Assembly: GCA_947499635.1 (NCBI GenBank)
Contig: CANMPD010000006.1
Coordinates: 142,659 to 206,658, forward strand
Length of the DNA: 64,000 nucleotides
Source of the DNA: an uncultured Paracoccaceae bacterium
GTDB taxonomy: Bacteria; Pseudomonadota; Alphaproteobacteria; Rhodobacterales; Rhodobacteraceae
Reading direction: 5' to 3'
Part shown: one piece after another, positions 36,338 to 45,702 of the stretch
Position numbering within the stretch: position 1 is the stretch's first letter
Layout of the letters: every line of letters begins with the position of its first letter
Notes under the pieces: generated by a model
The model's database searches: none
Told to the model about the DNA's origin: nothing
Seen by the model: the letters and a program-made list of their open reading frames with translations, nothing else
Made by a program: the position numbers and the translations under genes

Positions 36338-38251
36338 TTGGGCAACGCACGTAATTTCGCCTTTTGGGTTGTTCTGCTGCTGCTGGTCTTGGCCTTGTTT
36401 AACTTGTTTAACGGGTCCAGCAGCAATTTGCAGAGCCGCGAAAAATCTTACTCTGACTTTATCACCGATGTAGACAGCGGTAAGGTCAATGCCGTCACAC
36501 TCGACGGCGAGCAGGTCAGATTCATTACAACTGACGGACAAAGTTACGTTGCAATCAAGCCCGGTGATACCGAGGTGACGTCTCTGTTGATTGAGAATAA
36601 CATTCCTGTCCGTGCGGAAAAGCAGCAGCAGTCAGGGCTTCAGTCTTTCCTCGTCACTTTACTGCCTTTTGTTTTGCTGATCGGCGTTTGGGTTTATTTC
36701 ATGAACCGAATGCAAGGGGGCGGCAAAGGCGGAGCGATGGGCTTTGGCAAATCCAAGGCTAAGATGCTGACCGAAAAACAAGGTCGTGTGACATTTGATG
36801 ATGTAGCAGGTATCGACGAAGCCAAAGAAGAGCTCGAAGAAATTGTAGAATTTTTGCGTAATCCACAGAAATTCTCGCGTCTCGGCGGTAAGATTCCTAA
36901 AGGTGCGTTGCTTGTGGGCCCTCCGGGTACTGGTAAAACTTTGCTGGCACGAGCAATCGCTGGTGAAGCAGGGGTGCCGTTTTTCACGATCTCAGGTTCT
37001 GACTTTGTTGAAATGTTTGTTGGCGTTGGTGCAAGCCGTGTTCGCGACATGTTTGAACAGGCGAAAAAGAATGCACCTTGTATCGTATTTATCGATGAAA
37101 TCGACGCAGTTGGCCGTCACCGTGGTGCCGGATATGGCGGCGGGAACGACGAACGTGAGCAAACATTGAACCAGCTTTTGGTTGAGATGGATGGCTTTGA
37201 GGCCAACGAGGGTGTGATCATCCTTGCCGCGACAAACCGTCGTGATGTCCTTGATCCGGCACTTTTACGTCCAGGACGTTTTGACCGAAACGTTACTGTA
37301 GGCAACCCTGACATTAAGGGCCGTGAAAAAATCCTTGGTGTGCATGCACGTAAAACGCCGTTGGGTGGTGACGTTGATCTGCGTATTATTGCACGAGGGA
37401 CACCTGGTTTTTCTGGTGCAGATCTTGCGAACCTCGTGAACGAAGCCGCATTGATGGCAGCACGTGTCGGCCGTCGTTTTGTAACAATGGAAGATTTTGA
37501 AAACGCAAAAGACAAGGTTATGATGGGCGCAGAGCGTCGCTCTATGGTTTTGACCGCGGATCAAAAAGAAAAAACAGCCTACCACGAAGCGGGTCATGCG
37601 GTGGTCGGGTTGGTATTGCCCGAGTGTGATCCTGTTTATAAAGCTACAATTATTCCTCGTGGTGGTGCTTTGGGTATGGTTGTGTCTCTGCCGGAAATGG
37701 ATCGCTTGAATTGGCATCGCAATGAATGTGAGCAAAAAATTGCGATGACTATGGCGGGCAAAGCGGCTGAAATCATCAAATATGGTGAGGACAACGTCTC
37801 AAACGGTCCCGCAGGAGACATCCAACAGGCCAGCCAGTTGGCGCGCGCTATGGTGATGCGTTGGGGGATGTCGGACAAAGTCGGTGATATTGATTATGCT
37901 GAGGCGCATGAGGGATATTCTGGCAACACAACCGGTTTCTCGGTCTCTGCAAATACCAAAGAGACGATCGAGGGCGAGGTAAGACGCTTTATTCAAGAAG
38001 GCTATGACCGTGCCTTTAAGATATTGACCGATCATAACGAAGAGTGGGAGCGTTTGGCCCAAGGCTTGTTAGAATACGAAACCCTGACAGGCGAGGAAAT
38101 CAAACGGGTAATGAACGGCGAGGCGCCAACCGTTGATGATGGTTCTGATGAGACCGAAGATAAGGGTGCATCAGTTACCGCAATTCCCAAAGCCACTGCC
38201 AAAAAAGCTCCGCCTGAAGGTGAGACGGGACAAGACAACCCCAACGAATAA
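36338..38251 (+). CDS. ftsH: ATP-dependent zinc metalloprotease FtsH
   Basis: 637 residues from TTG 36,338, which lies seven bases after TAGGAG and gives the usual [10 protein letters not shown] beginning; a longer frame from 36,305 is not used. Two membrane helices (about 9-25 and 104-122) flank a periplasmic segment. The AAA domain has GPPGTGKT (194-201), Walker B IVFIDEID and SRH; the protease domain has HEAGH. It degrades membrane and regulatory proteins such as RpoH and LpxC. A strong terminator follows. Confidence 0.96.
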   Translation: MGNARNFAFWVVLLLLVLALFNLFNGSSSNLQSREKSYSDFITDVDSGKVNAVTLDGEQVRFITTDGQSYVAIKPGDTEVTSLLIENNIPVRAEKQQQSGLQSFLVTLLPFVLLIGVWVYFMNRMQGGGKGGAMGFGKSKAKMLTEKQGRVTFDDVAGIDEAKEELEEIVEFLRNPQKFSRLGGKIPKGALLVGPPGTGKTLLARAIAGEAGVPFFTISGSDFVEMFVGVGASRVRDMFEQAKKNAPCIVFIDEIDAVGRHRGAGYGGGNDEREQTLNQLLVEMDGFEANEGVIILAATNRRDVLDPALLRPGRFDRNVTVGNPDIKGREKILGVHARKTPLGGDVDLRIIARGTPGFSGADLANLVNEAALMAARVGRRFVTMEDFENAKDKVMMGAERRSMVLTADQKEKTAYHEAGHAVVGLVLPECDPVYKATIIPRGGALGMVVSLPEMDRLNWHRNECEQKIAMTMAGKAAEIIKYGEDNVSNGPAGDIQQASQLARAMVMRWGMSDKVGDIDYAEAHEGYSGNTTGFSVSANTKETIEGEVRRFIQEGYDRAFKILTDHNEEWERLAQGLLEYETLTGEEIKRVMNGEAPTVDDGSDETEDKGASVTAIPKATAKKAPPEGETGQDNPNE

Positions 38252-38257
38252 ATAAAA

Positions 38258-38289
38258 ACACCCCCGAAATCTCGGGGGTGTTTTTTTTT
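38258..38289 (+). terminator. Rho-independent terminator after ftsH
   Basis: ACACCCCCGA (38,258-38,267) pairs with TCGGGGGTGT (38,272-38,281) across a 4-base loop, with a run of nine T. It lies just past the ftsH stop and could also serve the convergent gene at 38,328 because A's precede it. Confidence 0.92.
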
Positions 38290-38327
38290 GGTAAGTTGTC
38301 ATTGGTGTGCGCCAGCTCAGCGTCGCG

Positions 38328-38672
38328 TTATTTGATCTCTAAACGTTGGCGGATCGTGCCTGTTGTGGCGTCAAGAATGAGTATTACATTCTCAGTTGTT
38401 ACAACCGCGACCCACCCATCACCAAATGTCACGGCTTGGGCAGTGACGCCATCTGGTAGGGTTAAGGTCTCAGGCAGTTGTGGGCCTGTGAATTTTGCAT
38501 CTGTATCAGAGAGGCGGATGACAAGCAGTGTGATAACGACTAAAAGCCCGCCTACCATTACCACTGTAAGTGTGGTTACGAGTCTGCGTAAGAACCGCAG
38601 CTGTTTGGGTTCGTCGATGAGGTCGGACCCATTTGAATGATCTGATGAAGGATCGGGAGTAGGATGTGTCAT
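38328..38672 (-). CDS. Single-pass membrane protein, DUF6476-like
   Basis: 114 residues from ATG 38,672. A polar N-terminus with a short basic stretch (LRFLRRL) leads to one membrane helix (about 34-56), then a periplasmic beta-rich domain with the sequence VILILDATTGTIRQRLEI at the end. It resembles small DUF6476-type proteins found next to rluD homologues in Rhodobacterales. The start codon overlaps that of the divergent gene at 38,671. Function is unknown. Confidence 0.7.
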   Translation of the reverse strand: MTHPTPDPSSDHSNGSDLIDEPKQLRFLRRLVTTLTVVMVGGLLVVITLLVIRLSDTDAKFTGPQLPETLTLPDGVTAQAVTFGDGWVAVVTTENVILILDATTGTIRQRLEIK

Positions 38673-39693
38673 GACAAACCGCATAGTTGAATTTGTGATC
38701 GGGGAAGCCCCGCCCAAGCGACTTGATAAAGCGGTTTCGCGTGATGTGCCAGAGGAAGCACAACTGTCTCGTACACGTCTGGCACGTCTCATTACGCAAG
38801 GGCACGTGCAAGTGAACGGTGAAACGGTCGTGGATGCCAAGGCACATGTCGAGATGGGAGCGCAGATCTCGATCATGATTGAAGAAGCTGACGACAGCCA
38901 TATCGGTCCCGAAGATATTCCGCTGGATGTGGTGTTCGAAGATGACGATTTAATTGTGGTGAATAAGCCCGCAGGTATGGTTGTTCATCCAGCGCCTGGA
39001 TCTCCGTCTGGGACCTTAGTGAACGCATTGCTGCACCATTGTGGTGATAGCTTGTCGGGTGTGGGTGGCATTAAACGCCCGGGTATCGTGCATCGTATCG
39101 ATAAGGAAACTTCGGGTCTCCTCGTTGTCGCGAAAACCGATGCGGCGCACCAGGGACTCGCGGCGCAGTTCGAGAAACACACCGTCGAACGCTATTATCG
39201 TGCGCTGTCGTATGGCGCGCCAAACGGGAATGATCCACGGCTGCGCGGTATCCGGGGAACGAGTTTCGAGGCGGGTAATATCCTAAAAGTCACGACGCAG
39301 TTAGCGCGCCATAAACATGATCGCCAGCGTCAGGCCGTCTTGTTTGATGGCGGGCGTCACGCTGTAACCCGTGTGCGGATTGTAGAGCCCTATGGCAATC
39401 CCGAAACGTTAGCTTTGATCGAGTGTTGGTTAGAGACCGGACGTACACATCAGATCCGTGTTCATATGGCACATGTAGGGCATGGCTTGGTTGGAGACCC
39501 GACGTATGGCGGTAAACGCAAGCTGTCTTCTAAATCATTGCCAGCGGCTGCGATTGAGGCTGTTCAAAAATTTCCACGCCAAGCTTTACACGCTGCGGTT
39601 CTTGGATTTGAGCATCCTGTAAGCCGGGAAATGATGCGGTTCGAGGCGCCGATTCCTGATGATATGGCATCTCTAATTGAGCTGTTAAAATAA
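38671..39693 (+). CDS. rluD: RluA/RluD-family pseudouridine synthase
   Basis: 340 residues. An N-terminal S4 RNA-binding domain (about 15-80) and a catalytic domain with the signature RIDKETSG (142-149; nucleophile D144). It probably isomerises uridines in 23S rRNA; the symbol rluD reflects the best family fit, not proof of target site. The start is ATG 38,671, which shares bases with the start of the divergent gene. Confidence 0.88.
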   Translation: MTNRIVEFVIGEAPPKRLDKAVSRDVPEEAQLSRTRLARLITQGHVQVNGETVVDAKAHVEMGAQISIMIEEADDSHIGPEDIPLDVVFEDDDLIVVNKPAGMVVHPAPGSPSGTLVNALLHHCGDSLSGVGGIKRPGIVHRIDKETSGLLVVAKTDAAHQGLAAQFEKHTVERYYRALSYGAPNGNDPRLRGIRGTSFEAGNILKVTTQLARHKHDRQRQAVLFDGGRHAVTRVRIVEPYGNPETLALIECWLETGRTHQIRVHMAHVGHGLVGDPTYGGKRKLSSKSLPAAAIEAVQKFPRQALHAAVLGFEHPVSREMMRFEAPIPDDMASLIELLK

Positions 39694-39827
39694 CATCAGG
39701 TGATTTTCGTGATGTCTGTTGGAGGGTAAATTCATTACCTTTCAATAGTTTACGTGTATTTTTTGTAATTGTGAAGTGCGTCACAGTACGCGTTTGGATT
39801 GTGCCGTATATTACCTCTCATAGGCCA

Positions 39828-39860
39828 CTTGAAAACTGGCGTCTCAGACTAAACATATAT
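39828..39860 (+). promoter_or_regulatory. Candidate rpoH promoter
   Basis: CTTGAAA (39,828-39,834) resembles the -35 of sigma-32 or sigma-70 promoters, and AAACATATAT (39,851-39,860) lies at about the -10 distance. The start of rpoH is 41 bases further on. Spacing is not ideal, so this is a tentative call. Confidence 0.3.
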
Positions 39861-39901
39861 GATGTTAAGCCCTTATTTTGAGAAAGGGGAGGGAGAGACC
39901 G

Positions 39902-40798
39902 ATGGCAAACTATGCAAATCTACCGGCACCAACACCGGAAGGCGGGTTAAACCGTTATCTCCAAGAAATTCGTAAGTTCCCACTGCTTGAGCCAGAAGAA
40001 GAGTACATGCTGGCAAAGCGCTGGGTTGAAGAGCAAGATGCCAAGGCTGCGCACAAGATGGTGACGTCACATTTGCGATTGGCAGCTAAAATTGCGATGG
40101 GTTATCGGGGCTATGGTTTGCCCCAAGCCGAAGTCATTTCCGAAGCTAATGTCGGCTTGATGCAGGCGGTTAAACGTTTCGACCCCGAAAAAGGCTTTCG
40201 CTTAGCGACATATGCGATGTGGTGGATCCGAGCATCGATTCAGGAATACATCCTGCGCTCTTGGTCTTTGGTGAAAATGGGGACGACTTCGGCACAAAAG
40301 AAGTTGTTCTTTAACCTTCGCAAAGCCAAAGCACGTATCGGTGCGTTGGAAGATGGTGATATGCGCCCAGATGTGGTTGCTAAAATCGCTACAGATCTTG
40401 GTGTGACCGAGGACGAGGTCATCTCGATGAACCGTCGTATGTCTGGCGGTGATGCGTCACTGAACGCGATGGTTGGTGGTGACGGCGACAGCTCTATGCA
40501 GTGGCAGGATTGGCTCGAGGATCAAGATGCAGATCAGGCGGCCGATTACGAAGCTCAAGATGAGTTAAACGCGCGCCGTGAATTGTTAAGTGAAGCAATG
40601 GGTGTTCTAAATGACCGCGAGAAAAACATTCTAAGCCAGCGCCGTCTAGCTGAAAAACCAAAAACGCTGGAAGAGCTAAGTGCTATCTATAGCGTCAGTC
40701 GCGAACGTATTCGCCAAATCGAAGTGCGTGCGTTTGAAAAGTTGCAAACGAAGATGTGTGACCTTGCAGCTGAAAGTGGAATGATACGAGTTTCGTAG
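39902..40798 (+). CDS. rpoH: RNA polymerase heat-shock sigma factor RpoH
   Basis: 298 residues from ATG 39,902 (GGGGAGGGAG upstream). Region 2 includes ATYAMWWIRASIQEYI (102-117), and the RpoH box QKKLFFNLR (132-140), which marks sigma-32 rather than other sigmas. Region 4 ends with a helix-turn-helix (VSRERIRQIEVRAFEKL). Sigma-32 directs transcription of chaperones and proteases after heat or oxidative stress and is controlled by FtsH and DnaK. Many Rhodobacterales have a second rpoH, so this may not be the only copy. Confidence 0.96.
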   Translation: MANYANLPAPTPEGGLNRYLQEIRKFPLLEPEEEYMLAKRWVEEQDAKAAHKMVTSHLRLAAKIAMGYRGYGLPQAEVISEANVGLMQAVKRFDPEKGFRLATYAMWWIRASIQEYILRSWSLVKMGTTSAQKKLFFNLRKAKARIGALEDGDMRPDVVAKIATDLGVTEDEVISMNRRMSGGDASLNAMVGGDGDSSMQWQDWLEDQDADQAADYEAQDELNARRELLSEAMGVLNDREKNILSQRRLAEKPKTLEELSAIYSVSRERIRQIEVRAFEKLQTKMCDLAAESGMIRVS

Positions 40799-41131
40799 CA
40801 TACGTTTATTTCGCTGATTTTTATGAATTGATTTAAGGGGTGCGTTCGAGTGCCCCTTATTTTGTTGTAGTCAAATGAAAAGAAAGAAGCATCTGACAAC
40901 CAGATAGGTGTCTCGCTCGCTGTCTTGCTGCATTGCTTGCTATCTGGCTGGGTATCAAACCTTGCTGGATTACTTGCTATGTCGCGATCAAACTTGATTG
41001 CTTGCTTAAGTACCTTGATTCCCTGATACACCTCTCTGAAGTAATGCGCAAGAAAAATCATATATATCAAGTAGTTGACTGTTTTTGTAAGGAGATATCT
41101 ATGCTGTAAGACGTCAGGGTCTGCAGCCGGA
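40799..41131. other. Spacer after rpoH with terminator and irregular repeats
   Basis: Holds the rpoH terminator and a stretch (about 40,880-41,040) full of GCTTGCT/CTTGCT-like repeats and an 8-bp inverted repeat CCAGATAG/CTATCTGG (40,900-40,907 and 40,940-40,947). No convincing protein-coding frame or RNA gene is seen. Confidence 0.45.
40834..40864 (+). terminator. Rho-independent terminator after rpoH
   Basis: AAGGGG (40,835-40,840) pairs with CCCCTT (40,853-40,858), extended inwards by weaker pairs, followed by ATTTTG, 36 bases after the stop. Confidence 0.75.
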
Positions 41132-41611
41132 TTATTTGTTTAAATCCATTCTCATAACCGTTTGTGGTCCGGCAATACCGCCAGTTTGAATGTCACCCGT
41201 ATTGCGACAACCGGCATTGAGATAGCACCGCATTGCCGGATGATTACGTAAGCAGACCATAAATACCAGTTGGTATGCTCTGGGATAGTGATGCCTGAGG
41301 TAGTCGGGCATCTGACGTAGTGCTTGTGTGCCAATACCACAATTTTGCGCATTAATGTCGATCATCAATGCTCTTAAACCAAGGTCATTAGGTTGCGCGA
41401 AATCATAAGTTTGCGGGAATTTGTGGTCGATCTTAAAGAAGCCTACAACCTGAGCGTCTTGTATAATGATATGGAAGTCGACTCCTGCTTCGGGATGTTC
41501 AAAAGCCATGGCCACTGTACCTGCATAAACGACTTGTTCTGGTGCGACGCTAATGTGTTGCACGCGTGCATAATCGCTTTGCGAGATTGGTTGGAGTGTG
41601 AGTGGTTTCAT
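41132..41611 (-). CDS. GNAT-family N-acetyltransferase
   Basis: 159 residues from ATG 41,611; a longer frame from 41,665 adds a tail that overlaps the upstream terminator. The GNAT fold is indicated by RALMIDINAQNCGIGTQAL, which holds the acetyl-CoA-binding Q/RxxGxG/A-type loop, and VCLRNHPAMRCYLNAGCR as motif B. Substrate unknown; likely a small metabolite or an amino acid or antibiotic, as for most uncharacterised GNATs. It follows the pepF terminator and thus has its own promoter. Confidence 0.82.
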   Translation of the reverse strand: MKPLTLQPISQSDYARVQHISVAPEQVVYAGTVAMAFEHPEAGVDFHIIIQDAQVVGFFKIDHKFPQTYDFAQPNDLGLRALMIDINAQNCGIGTQALRQMPDYLRHHYPRAYQLVFMVCLRNHPAMRCYLNAGCRNTGDIQTGGIAGPQTVMRMDLNK

Positions 41612-41629
41612 GATTACAAAGATGTAAAC

Positions 41630-41663
41630 AAAAAATGGCCTGAACCCAAGATGGGTACAGGCC
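41630..41663 (-). terminator. Rho-independent terminator after pepF
   Basis: GGCCTG...CAGGCC with inner ACCC/GGGT form a two-part stem (41,637-41,663); reading leftwards it is followed by a run of T (A's at 41,630-41,635). It lies 40 bases beyond the pepF stop. Confidence 0.85.
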
Positions 41664-41702
41664 AATCGATAAAATTACGCAAATATTTCGTAAATCCGTT
41701 AC

Positions 41703-43538
41703 TTAGTCTTCCATCGCTTCGAGCTCATCAATCATATCTGAGATCATTGATAGGCCTTTGTCCCAAAATTTTGGATCCGAGGCATCTAACCCAAACGGAG
41801 CGAGCAGCTCTTTGTGATGTTTTGATCCGCCCGCTTTGAGCATCTCAAAATACTTGTCTTCGAACCCTTCTGCCCCCTCAGCATAGACAGAGTATAGCGC
41901 GTTCACGAGGCCATCTCCAAAGGCGTATGCATACACATAGAAAGGAGAATGTACAAAATGCGGGATGTAGGCCCAGAATGTCTCATACCCCTCAACAAAA
42001 TCAAATACAGGACCAAGGCTTTCTGCCTGAACGGACATCCATAGGGCATTTATATCTTCGGGTGTGAGTTCGCCTTCTGCGCGGGCGGCGTGGAGTTTAC
42101 ACTCAAAATCGTAAAACGCGATTTGGCGTACAACCGTATTAATCATGTCTTCGACTTTGCCAGCCAACAAGATTTTACGCTCCGCTTGGGTTTTGGCCCC
42201 ATCCAGCATTTTACGGAAGGTCAGCATCTCACCAAATACGGATGCGGTCTCAGCGAGGGTGAGAGGGGTCGACGACAGCATTTCACCTTGCTCCGCCGCA
42301 AGAACCTGGTGCACTCCATGGCCCAGTTCGTGGGCAAGGGTCATAACGTCGCGTGGTTTGCCTAGATAGTTGAGCATGACGTAGGGGTGCACATCTGTGA
42401 CGGTAGGGTGGGCAAAAGCACCGGGTGCTTTGCCAGGTTTTACACCTGCGTCGATCCAACCTTTGTCAAAAAACGGGGTGGCGATATCGCCCATGCGCGG
42501 ATCAAAGGCGTTATATGCATCCATCACGGTTGTACGTGCTTCGGTCCACGCAACGACACGATCGCTTTCGAGAGGGAGAGGAGCGTTGCGATCCCAGACC
42601 TGCATGCGGTCTAAGCCCAGCCATTTGCGTTTCAGGTCGTAATAACGGTGCGACAGTTTTGGATAGGCCGCAACCACGGCCTCACGTAGAGCTTCGACCA
42701 CTTCGGGTTCGACATGATTAGACAGGTGACGGCCCATTTGCGGGCTAGGCATCCCACGCCAACGGTCGAGGATCTCTTTCTCTTTGGCTTGAGTATTGTG
42801 TACGCGGGCAAAGATTTTGATATTTTCATCGAAAACGCGCGCCAGCTCGCGGGTTGCAGCCTCGCGTTTACTGCGGTCTTGTTCAGTGAGGAAGTTTAGG
42901 GTGCTTTCGATGTTATGCTCTTCGCCATCGATTTCAAAGGTCAATCCAGCAATGGTTTCGTCGAACAAACGTTCCCAAGCATCACCCACAACGCCGAGAT
43001 CGTGCAGAAACTTTTCAATTTCATCCGACAATTGGTAGGGTTTCATTGATCTAATGCGATCAAACACAGGCTTATATCGCGCAAGGTCCGTATTTGCTGC
43101 AAAGTGTGCCTCAAGTACAGCGTCATCAAGGCGGTTTATTTCCAAAGTGAAAAAGACCAATGGCGTGGTGAAATTGGTGATTTTCTCTTGGCAATCAGCC
43201 ATGAATTTGGCGCGTTCAGCATCTACTGTAAGCTGATAATACCGCAGGCCCGCATAAGACATGATCCGGCCTGCTATCGCATTGATTTTCTCGTTACGAT
43301 GCACGCAAGTCAAGAAATCGACGTCAGTCAAATTTGCCAATTTACCTTCGTAATCAGCGGCAAAAGCAGCACATTCTTTTTGTAACCAGGCCAAGTCTCG
43401 TTCTAACTCGGGTGCGTCTTGGCCGGTATAGAGATCGCTTAGATCCCAATCAGGAAGGTTCCCCAGGCCATCCCCGTCTGGTGAAATATCACCTGCGCCA
43501 GCATTGATGTCATATAGGGGGAAGGGAAGCTGGAACAT
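41703..43538 (-). CDS. pepF: Oligoendopeptidase F (M3 family)
   Basis: 611 residues from ATG 43,538 (CGGAGAT ribosome site); a frame from 43,622 adds a spurious tail. Zinc metallopeptidase that cuts oligopeptides in the cytoplasm. The zinc site is HELGH (403-407), with a second Glu downstream in the family's expected region. Length is typical of PepF. Followed by a clear terminator at 41,637. Confidence 0.93.
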   Translation of the reverse strand: MFQLPFPLYDINAGAGDISPDGDGLGNLPDWDLSDLYTGQDAPELERDLAWLQKECAAFAADYEGKLANLTDVDFLTCVHRNEKINAIAGRIMSYAGLRYYQLTVDAERAKFMADCQEKITNFTTPLVFFTLEINRLDDAVLEAHFAANTDLARYKPVFDRIRSMKPYQLSDEIEKFLHDLGVVGDAWERLFDETIAGLTFEIDGEEHNIESTLNFLTEQDRSKREAATRELARVFDENIKIFARVHNTQAKEKEILDRWRGMPSPQMGRHLSNHVEPEVVEALREAVVAAYPKLSHRYYDLKRKWLGLDRMQVWDRNAPLPLESDRVVAWTEARTTVMDAYNAFDPRMGDIATPFFDKGWIDAGVKPGKAPGAFAHPTVTDVHPYVMLNYLGKPRDVMTLAHELGHGVHQVLAAEQGEMLSSTPLTLAETASVFGEMLTFRKMLDGAKTQAERKILLAGKVEDMINTVVRQIAFYDFECKLHAARAEGELTPEDINALWMSVQAESLGPVFDFVEGYETFWAYIPHFVHSPFYVYAYAFGDGLVNALYSVYAEGAEGFEDKYFEMLKAGGSKHHKELLAPFGLDASDPKFWDKGLSMISDMIDELEAMED

Positions 43539-43678
43539 GTTATCTCCGTAAAAGATTAGGTTCGTGCACTTTACACTGTGCGCTTTTGAAAAACATTTAG
43601 GCGGCGTGCGCCATGATAACAAGCGGGTGGGATGAGTTTACGCAATGTGGTTGTGGTCTCTCACCCGCTTTGTTCGTG

Positions 43679-44629
43679 CTATTCGCCGTGGCTTAAGTAG
43701 AAGTTGACGATCATTTCTGTGACCTCTTTACGCAGTGCAGGGACCTCGATCAGCAATTCATGTCGCCCGTTCTCAATCGTGATGAGCTCGCCGTTGGCCC
43801 ATCGCGCCATACGATCATGAATTGACGGTATGTCTACGATTTCCTCATTGGCGCCGACAAAAGTGGTGCAGGGCATTCTAGGCGATGCCACGGAGGCAAG
43901 CTCGGCACATTCTTTAATGGATTGGGATAACCAGCGTAAAGTTGGTCCGCCAAGGACGAGATCAGGGTGCTGTGCTAACTGATCTTGTAAGAAACGGTAC
44001 ATTTCCGGATCATTGGTGAGAGAGTTGCCTTCGAATGCATGTTCCTGAACGTATTGTTCCACGGTTGTGGTCGGAGCACGCATGTCGTCTAATCCGAATA
44101 TATGCGCCGTTTTGCGAAGGATATCGGCAACGATACGCAAGGATGGGCTGATACCGATACCCCACATGGGTGCGCTGAAACAGCAGGCCGTCACAGGCAG
44201 CCCCTGTGTCAACGCACGTAACCCGATGGCACCGCCCATCGAATGTGCAAGAAGGTACCAAGGTTTGGGGAGTTCGTGCTCAGTTGCGTAATTCAGCACG
44301 CTTTGAACATCATATTGAAAATCACCAAATTGTTGGACATGGCCAAGCTTACGATCTGGCAGCATACGATCAGCGAGGCCTTGTCCGCGCCAGTCAACCG
44401 CGAGTGTGGTAAAGCCAAGCGCAGTTAGGTCGGTGGCTGTGGGGCCGTATTTTTCGATGTATTCGGTACGGCCGGGGAAAATAAAAATAGTCCCTCTGGG
44501 CGTCCCGCTTTGGGCGGGCCAATGACCTACGCGGATGCGCAGGCCATCTTGGGTGATCCTCCATTGGGCGCTGCCGCCATCAGGGCCGCGAGCGATTTGT
44601 GTTAGAAACGGGGCAGAGGATCTGTTCAT
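43679..44629 (-). CDS. Alpha/beta hydrolase, lysophospholipase-like
   Basis: 316 residues. Alpha/beta-hydrolase fold: GxSxG-type nucleophile elbow AHSMGG with S130, oxyanion segment FPGRTEYIEKYG (51-62), and a C-terminal His in NGRHELLIE. The whole resembles PldB-type lysophospholipases, but small hydrolases are hard to specify. It starts 12 bases upstream of the SCP2 gene's end and runs in the same direction. Confidence 0.85.
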   Translation of the reverse strand: MNRSSAPFLTQIARGPDGGSAQWRITQDGLRIRVGHWPAQSGTPRGTIFIFPGRTEYIEKYGPTATDLTALGFTTLAVDWRGQGLADRMLPDRKLGHVQQFGDFQYDVQSVLNYATEHELPKPWYLLAHSMGGAIGLRALTQGLPVTACCFSAPMWGIGISPSLRIVADILRKTAHIFGLDDMRAPTTTVEQYVQEHAFEGNSLTNDPEMYRFLQDQLAQHPDLVLGGPTLRWLSQSIKECAELASVASPRMPCTTFVGANEEIVDIPSIHDRMARWANGELITIENGRHELLIEVPALRKEVTEMIVNFYLSHGE

Positions 44630-44640
44630 AATATTGTCTC

Positions 44641-44931
44641 TTAACTTGCGAGGAAAGATGCCAGTTTCATTGCAATGCCCATATCGCCGTCGATGGACAG
44701 TTTCCCACTCATGAACGCAGATGTAGGGTTCAATTCGCCGGCCAGGAGTTCTTGAAATACCTCAGGATCGGCGGTGAGTGTGACTTCAGCCTCATCATCA
44801 CAGACACTGACGCCCTCGCTGTTAAGAACTAAGGCGCCAAGGCCTGTCAGCACGAATTTGGCAGATGCATCAAAGCCGTCTGTGAGTTTTTCACTGAGGG
44901 CTGTTGCGGCTTGTTCTAAGATGTCGCTCAT
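44641..44931 (-). CDS. SCP2 sterol-binding domain protein
   Basis: 96 residues from ATG 44,931 (AAGGAC upstream). Single SCP2-like lipid-binding domain, with LTADPEVFQELLAGELNPTSAF and IDGDMGIAMKLASFL as the typical C-terminal part. Small SCP2 proteins bind lipids or acyl chains. It precedes the hydrolase gene by 11 bases on the same strand, so the two are probably co-expressed. Confidence 0.85.
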   Translation of the reverse strand: MSDILEQAATALSEKLTDGFDASAKFVLTGLGALVLNSEGVSVCDDEAEVTLTADPEVFQELLAGELNPTSAFMSGKLSIDGDMGIAMKLASFLAS

Positions 44932-45057
44932 AATTTGTCCTTCTGACGCATGATATCTACGCTTATCCCAGAGTTTTGACACTGGTTGCAGCACAAATAA
45001 GTGAATGGAGGGCTGCAATGACTGGAAAATCAATGCAGCTAGACTACAGTGTGATGT

Positions 45058-45636
45058 ATGATCGAATTGTTTCCAAATCTCAAATCTATCGTAACGGCAG
45101 TTTTTTGCTGTATAACTATCCTTCACATCAATCCTGCAAAGGCAGAAGTTGTACCGAGCGATATGTCAGATGCAATGTTGCTGACGGCATTGGCGGAGGC
45201 CGAGGTTGGCAGTGCCGTGCAATATACGCGTGAGCTCGAATCGCGGTGGAATAAAAGCGGCTCTGCGACGATGGATTTGCTATTGCGTCGTGGTGAAGAT
45301 GCATGGAAGCGGCGCGATATCACCCAAGCTTTGCAGCATTTTACGGCTTTGACAGATCATGCACCGGATTTTGCATGGGCTTGGTCTGAGCGGGCGCGAT
45401 TGTATTTCGTTTCAGGCCGCTTTGGACAAGCAGCGGTGGATTTGGAACACGCTTTGGCGCTTAACCCTAACGATTATCGCAGCGTTTTTGCACTTGGCCG
45501 TTTGATGGAGGCTATAGGTCGGCCTGAACGTGCTTATGCGGCGTATACACTTGTGCGCTCTATACATCCGCATCATGAGGAAGTAACCAAGTCGTTAGAA
45601 CGTTTGGAGCGTTTTGGGCAGGGGCAAGCGCTCTAA
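45058..45636 (+). CDS. Periplasmic TPR-repeat protein
   Basis: 192 residues with a signal peptide (about 1-28; INPAKA before the mature end) and at least three TPR-like repeats (LLRRGEDAWKRRDITQAL, AWSERARLYFVSGRFGQA, ALGRLMEAIGRPERAYAA). It likely acts as a protein-binding scaffold in the periplasm. It is divergent from SCP2 and directly precedes the helicase gene by 66 bases. Confidence 0.8.
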   Translation: MIELFPNLKSIVTAVFCCITILHINPAKAEVVPSDMSDAMLLTALAEAEVGSAVQYTRELESRWNKSGSATMDLLLRRGEDAWKRRDITQALQHFTALTDHAPDFAWAWSERARLYFVSGRFGQAAVDLEHALALNPNDYRSVFALGRLMEAIGRPERAYAAYTLVRSIHPHHEEVTKSLERLERFGQGQAL

Positions 45637-45702
45637 AGGGTGTTGACTGCCTGTCCAAATGTGCGATGGGCGTCCAGAGTTTGATGCGCGGAGTGCGGTG
45701 CA

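Noticed and set aside
40687..41070. Minus-strand open frame across the rpoH end
   Set aside because: It spans the rpoH terminator and the low-complexity spacer and has no ribosome site.
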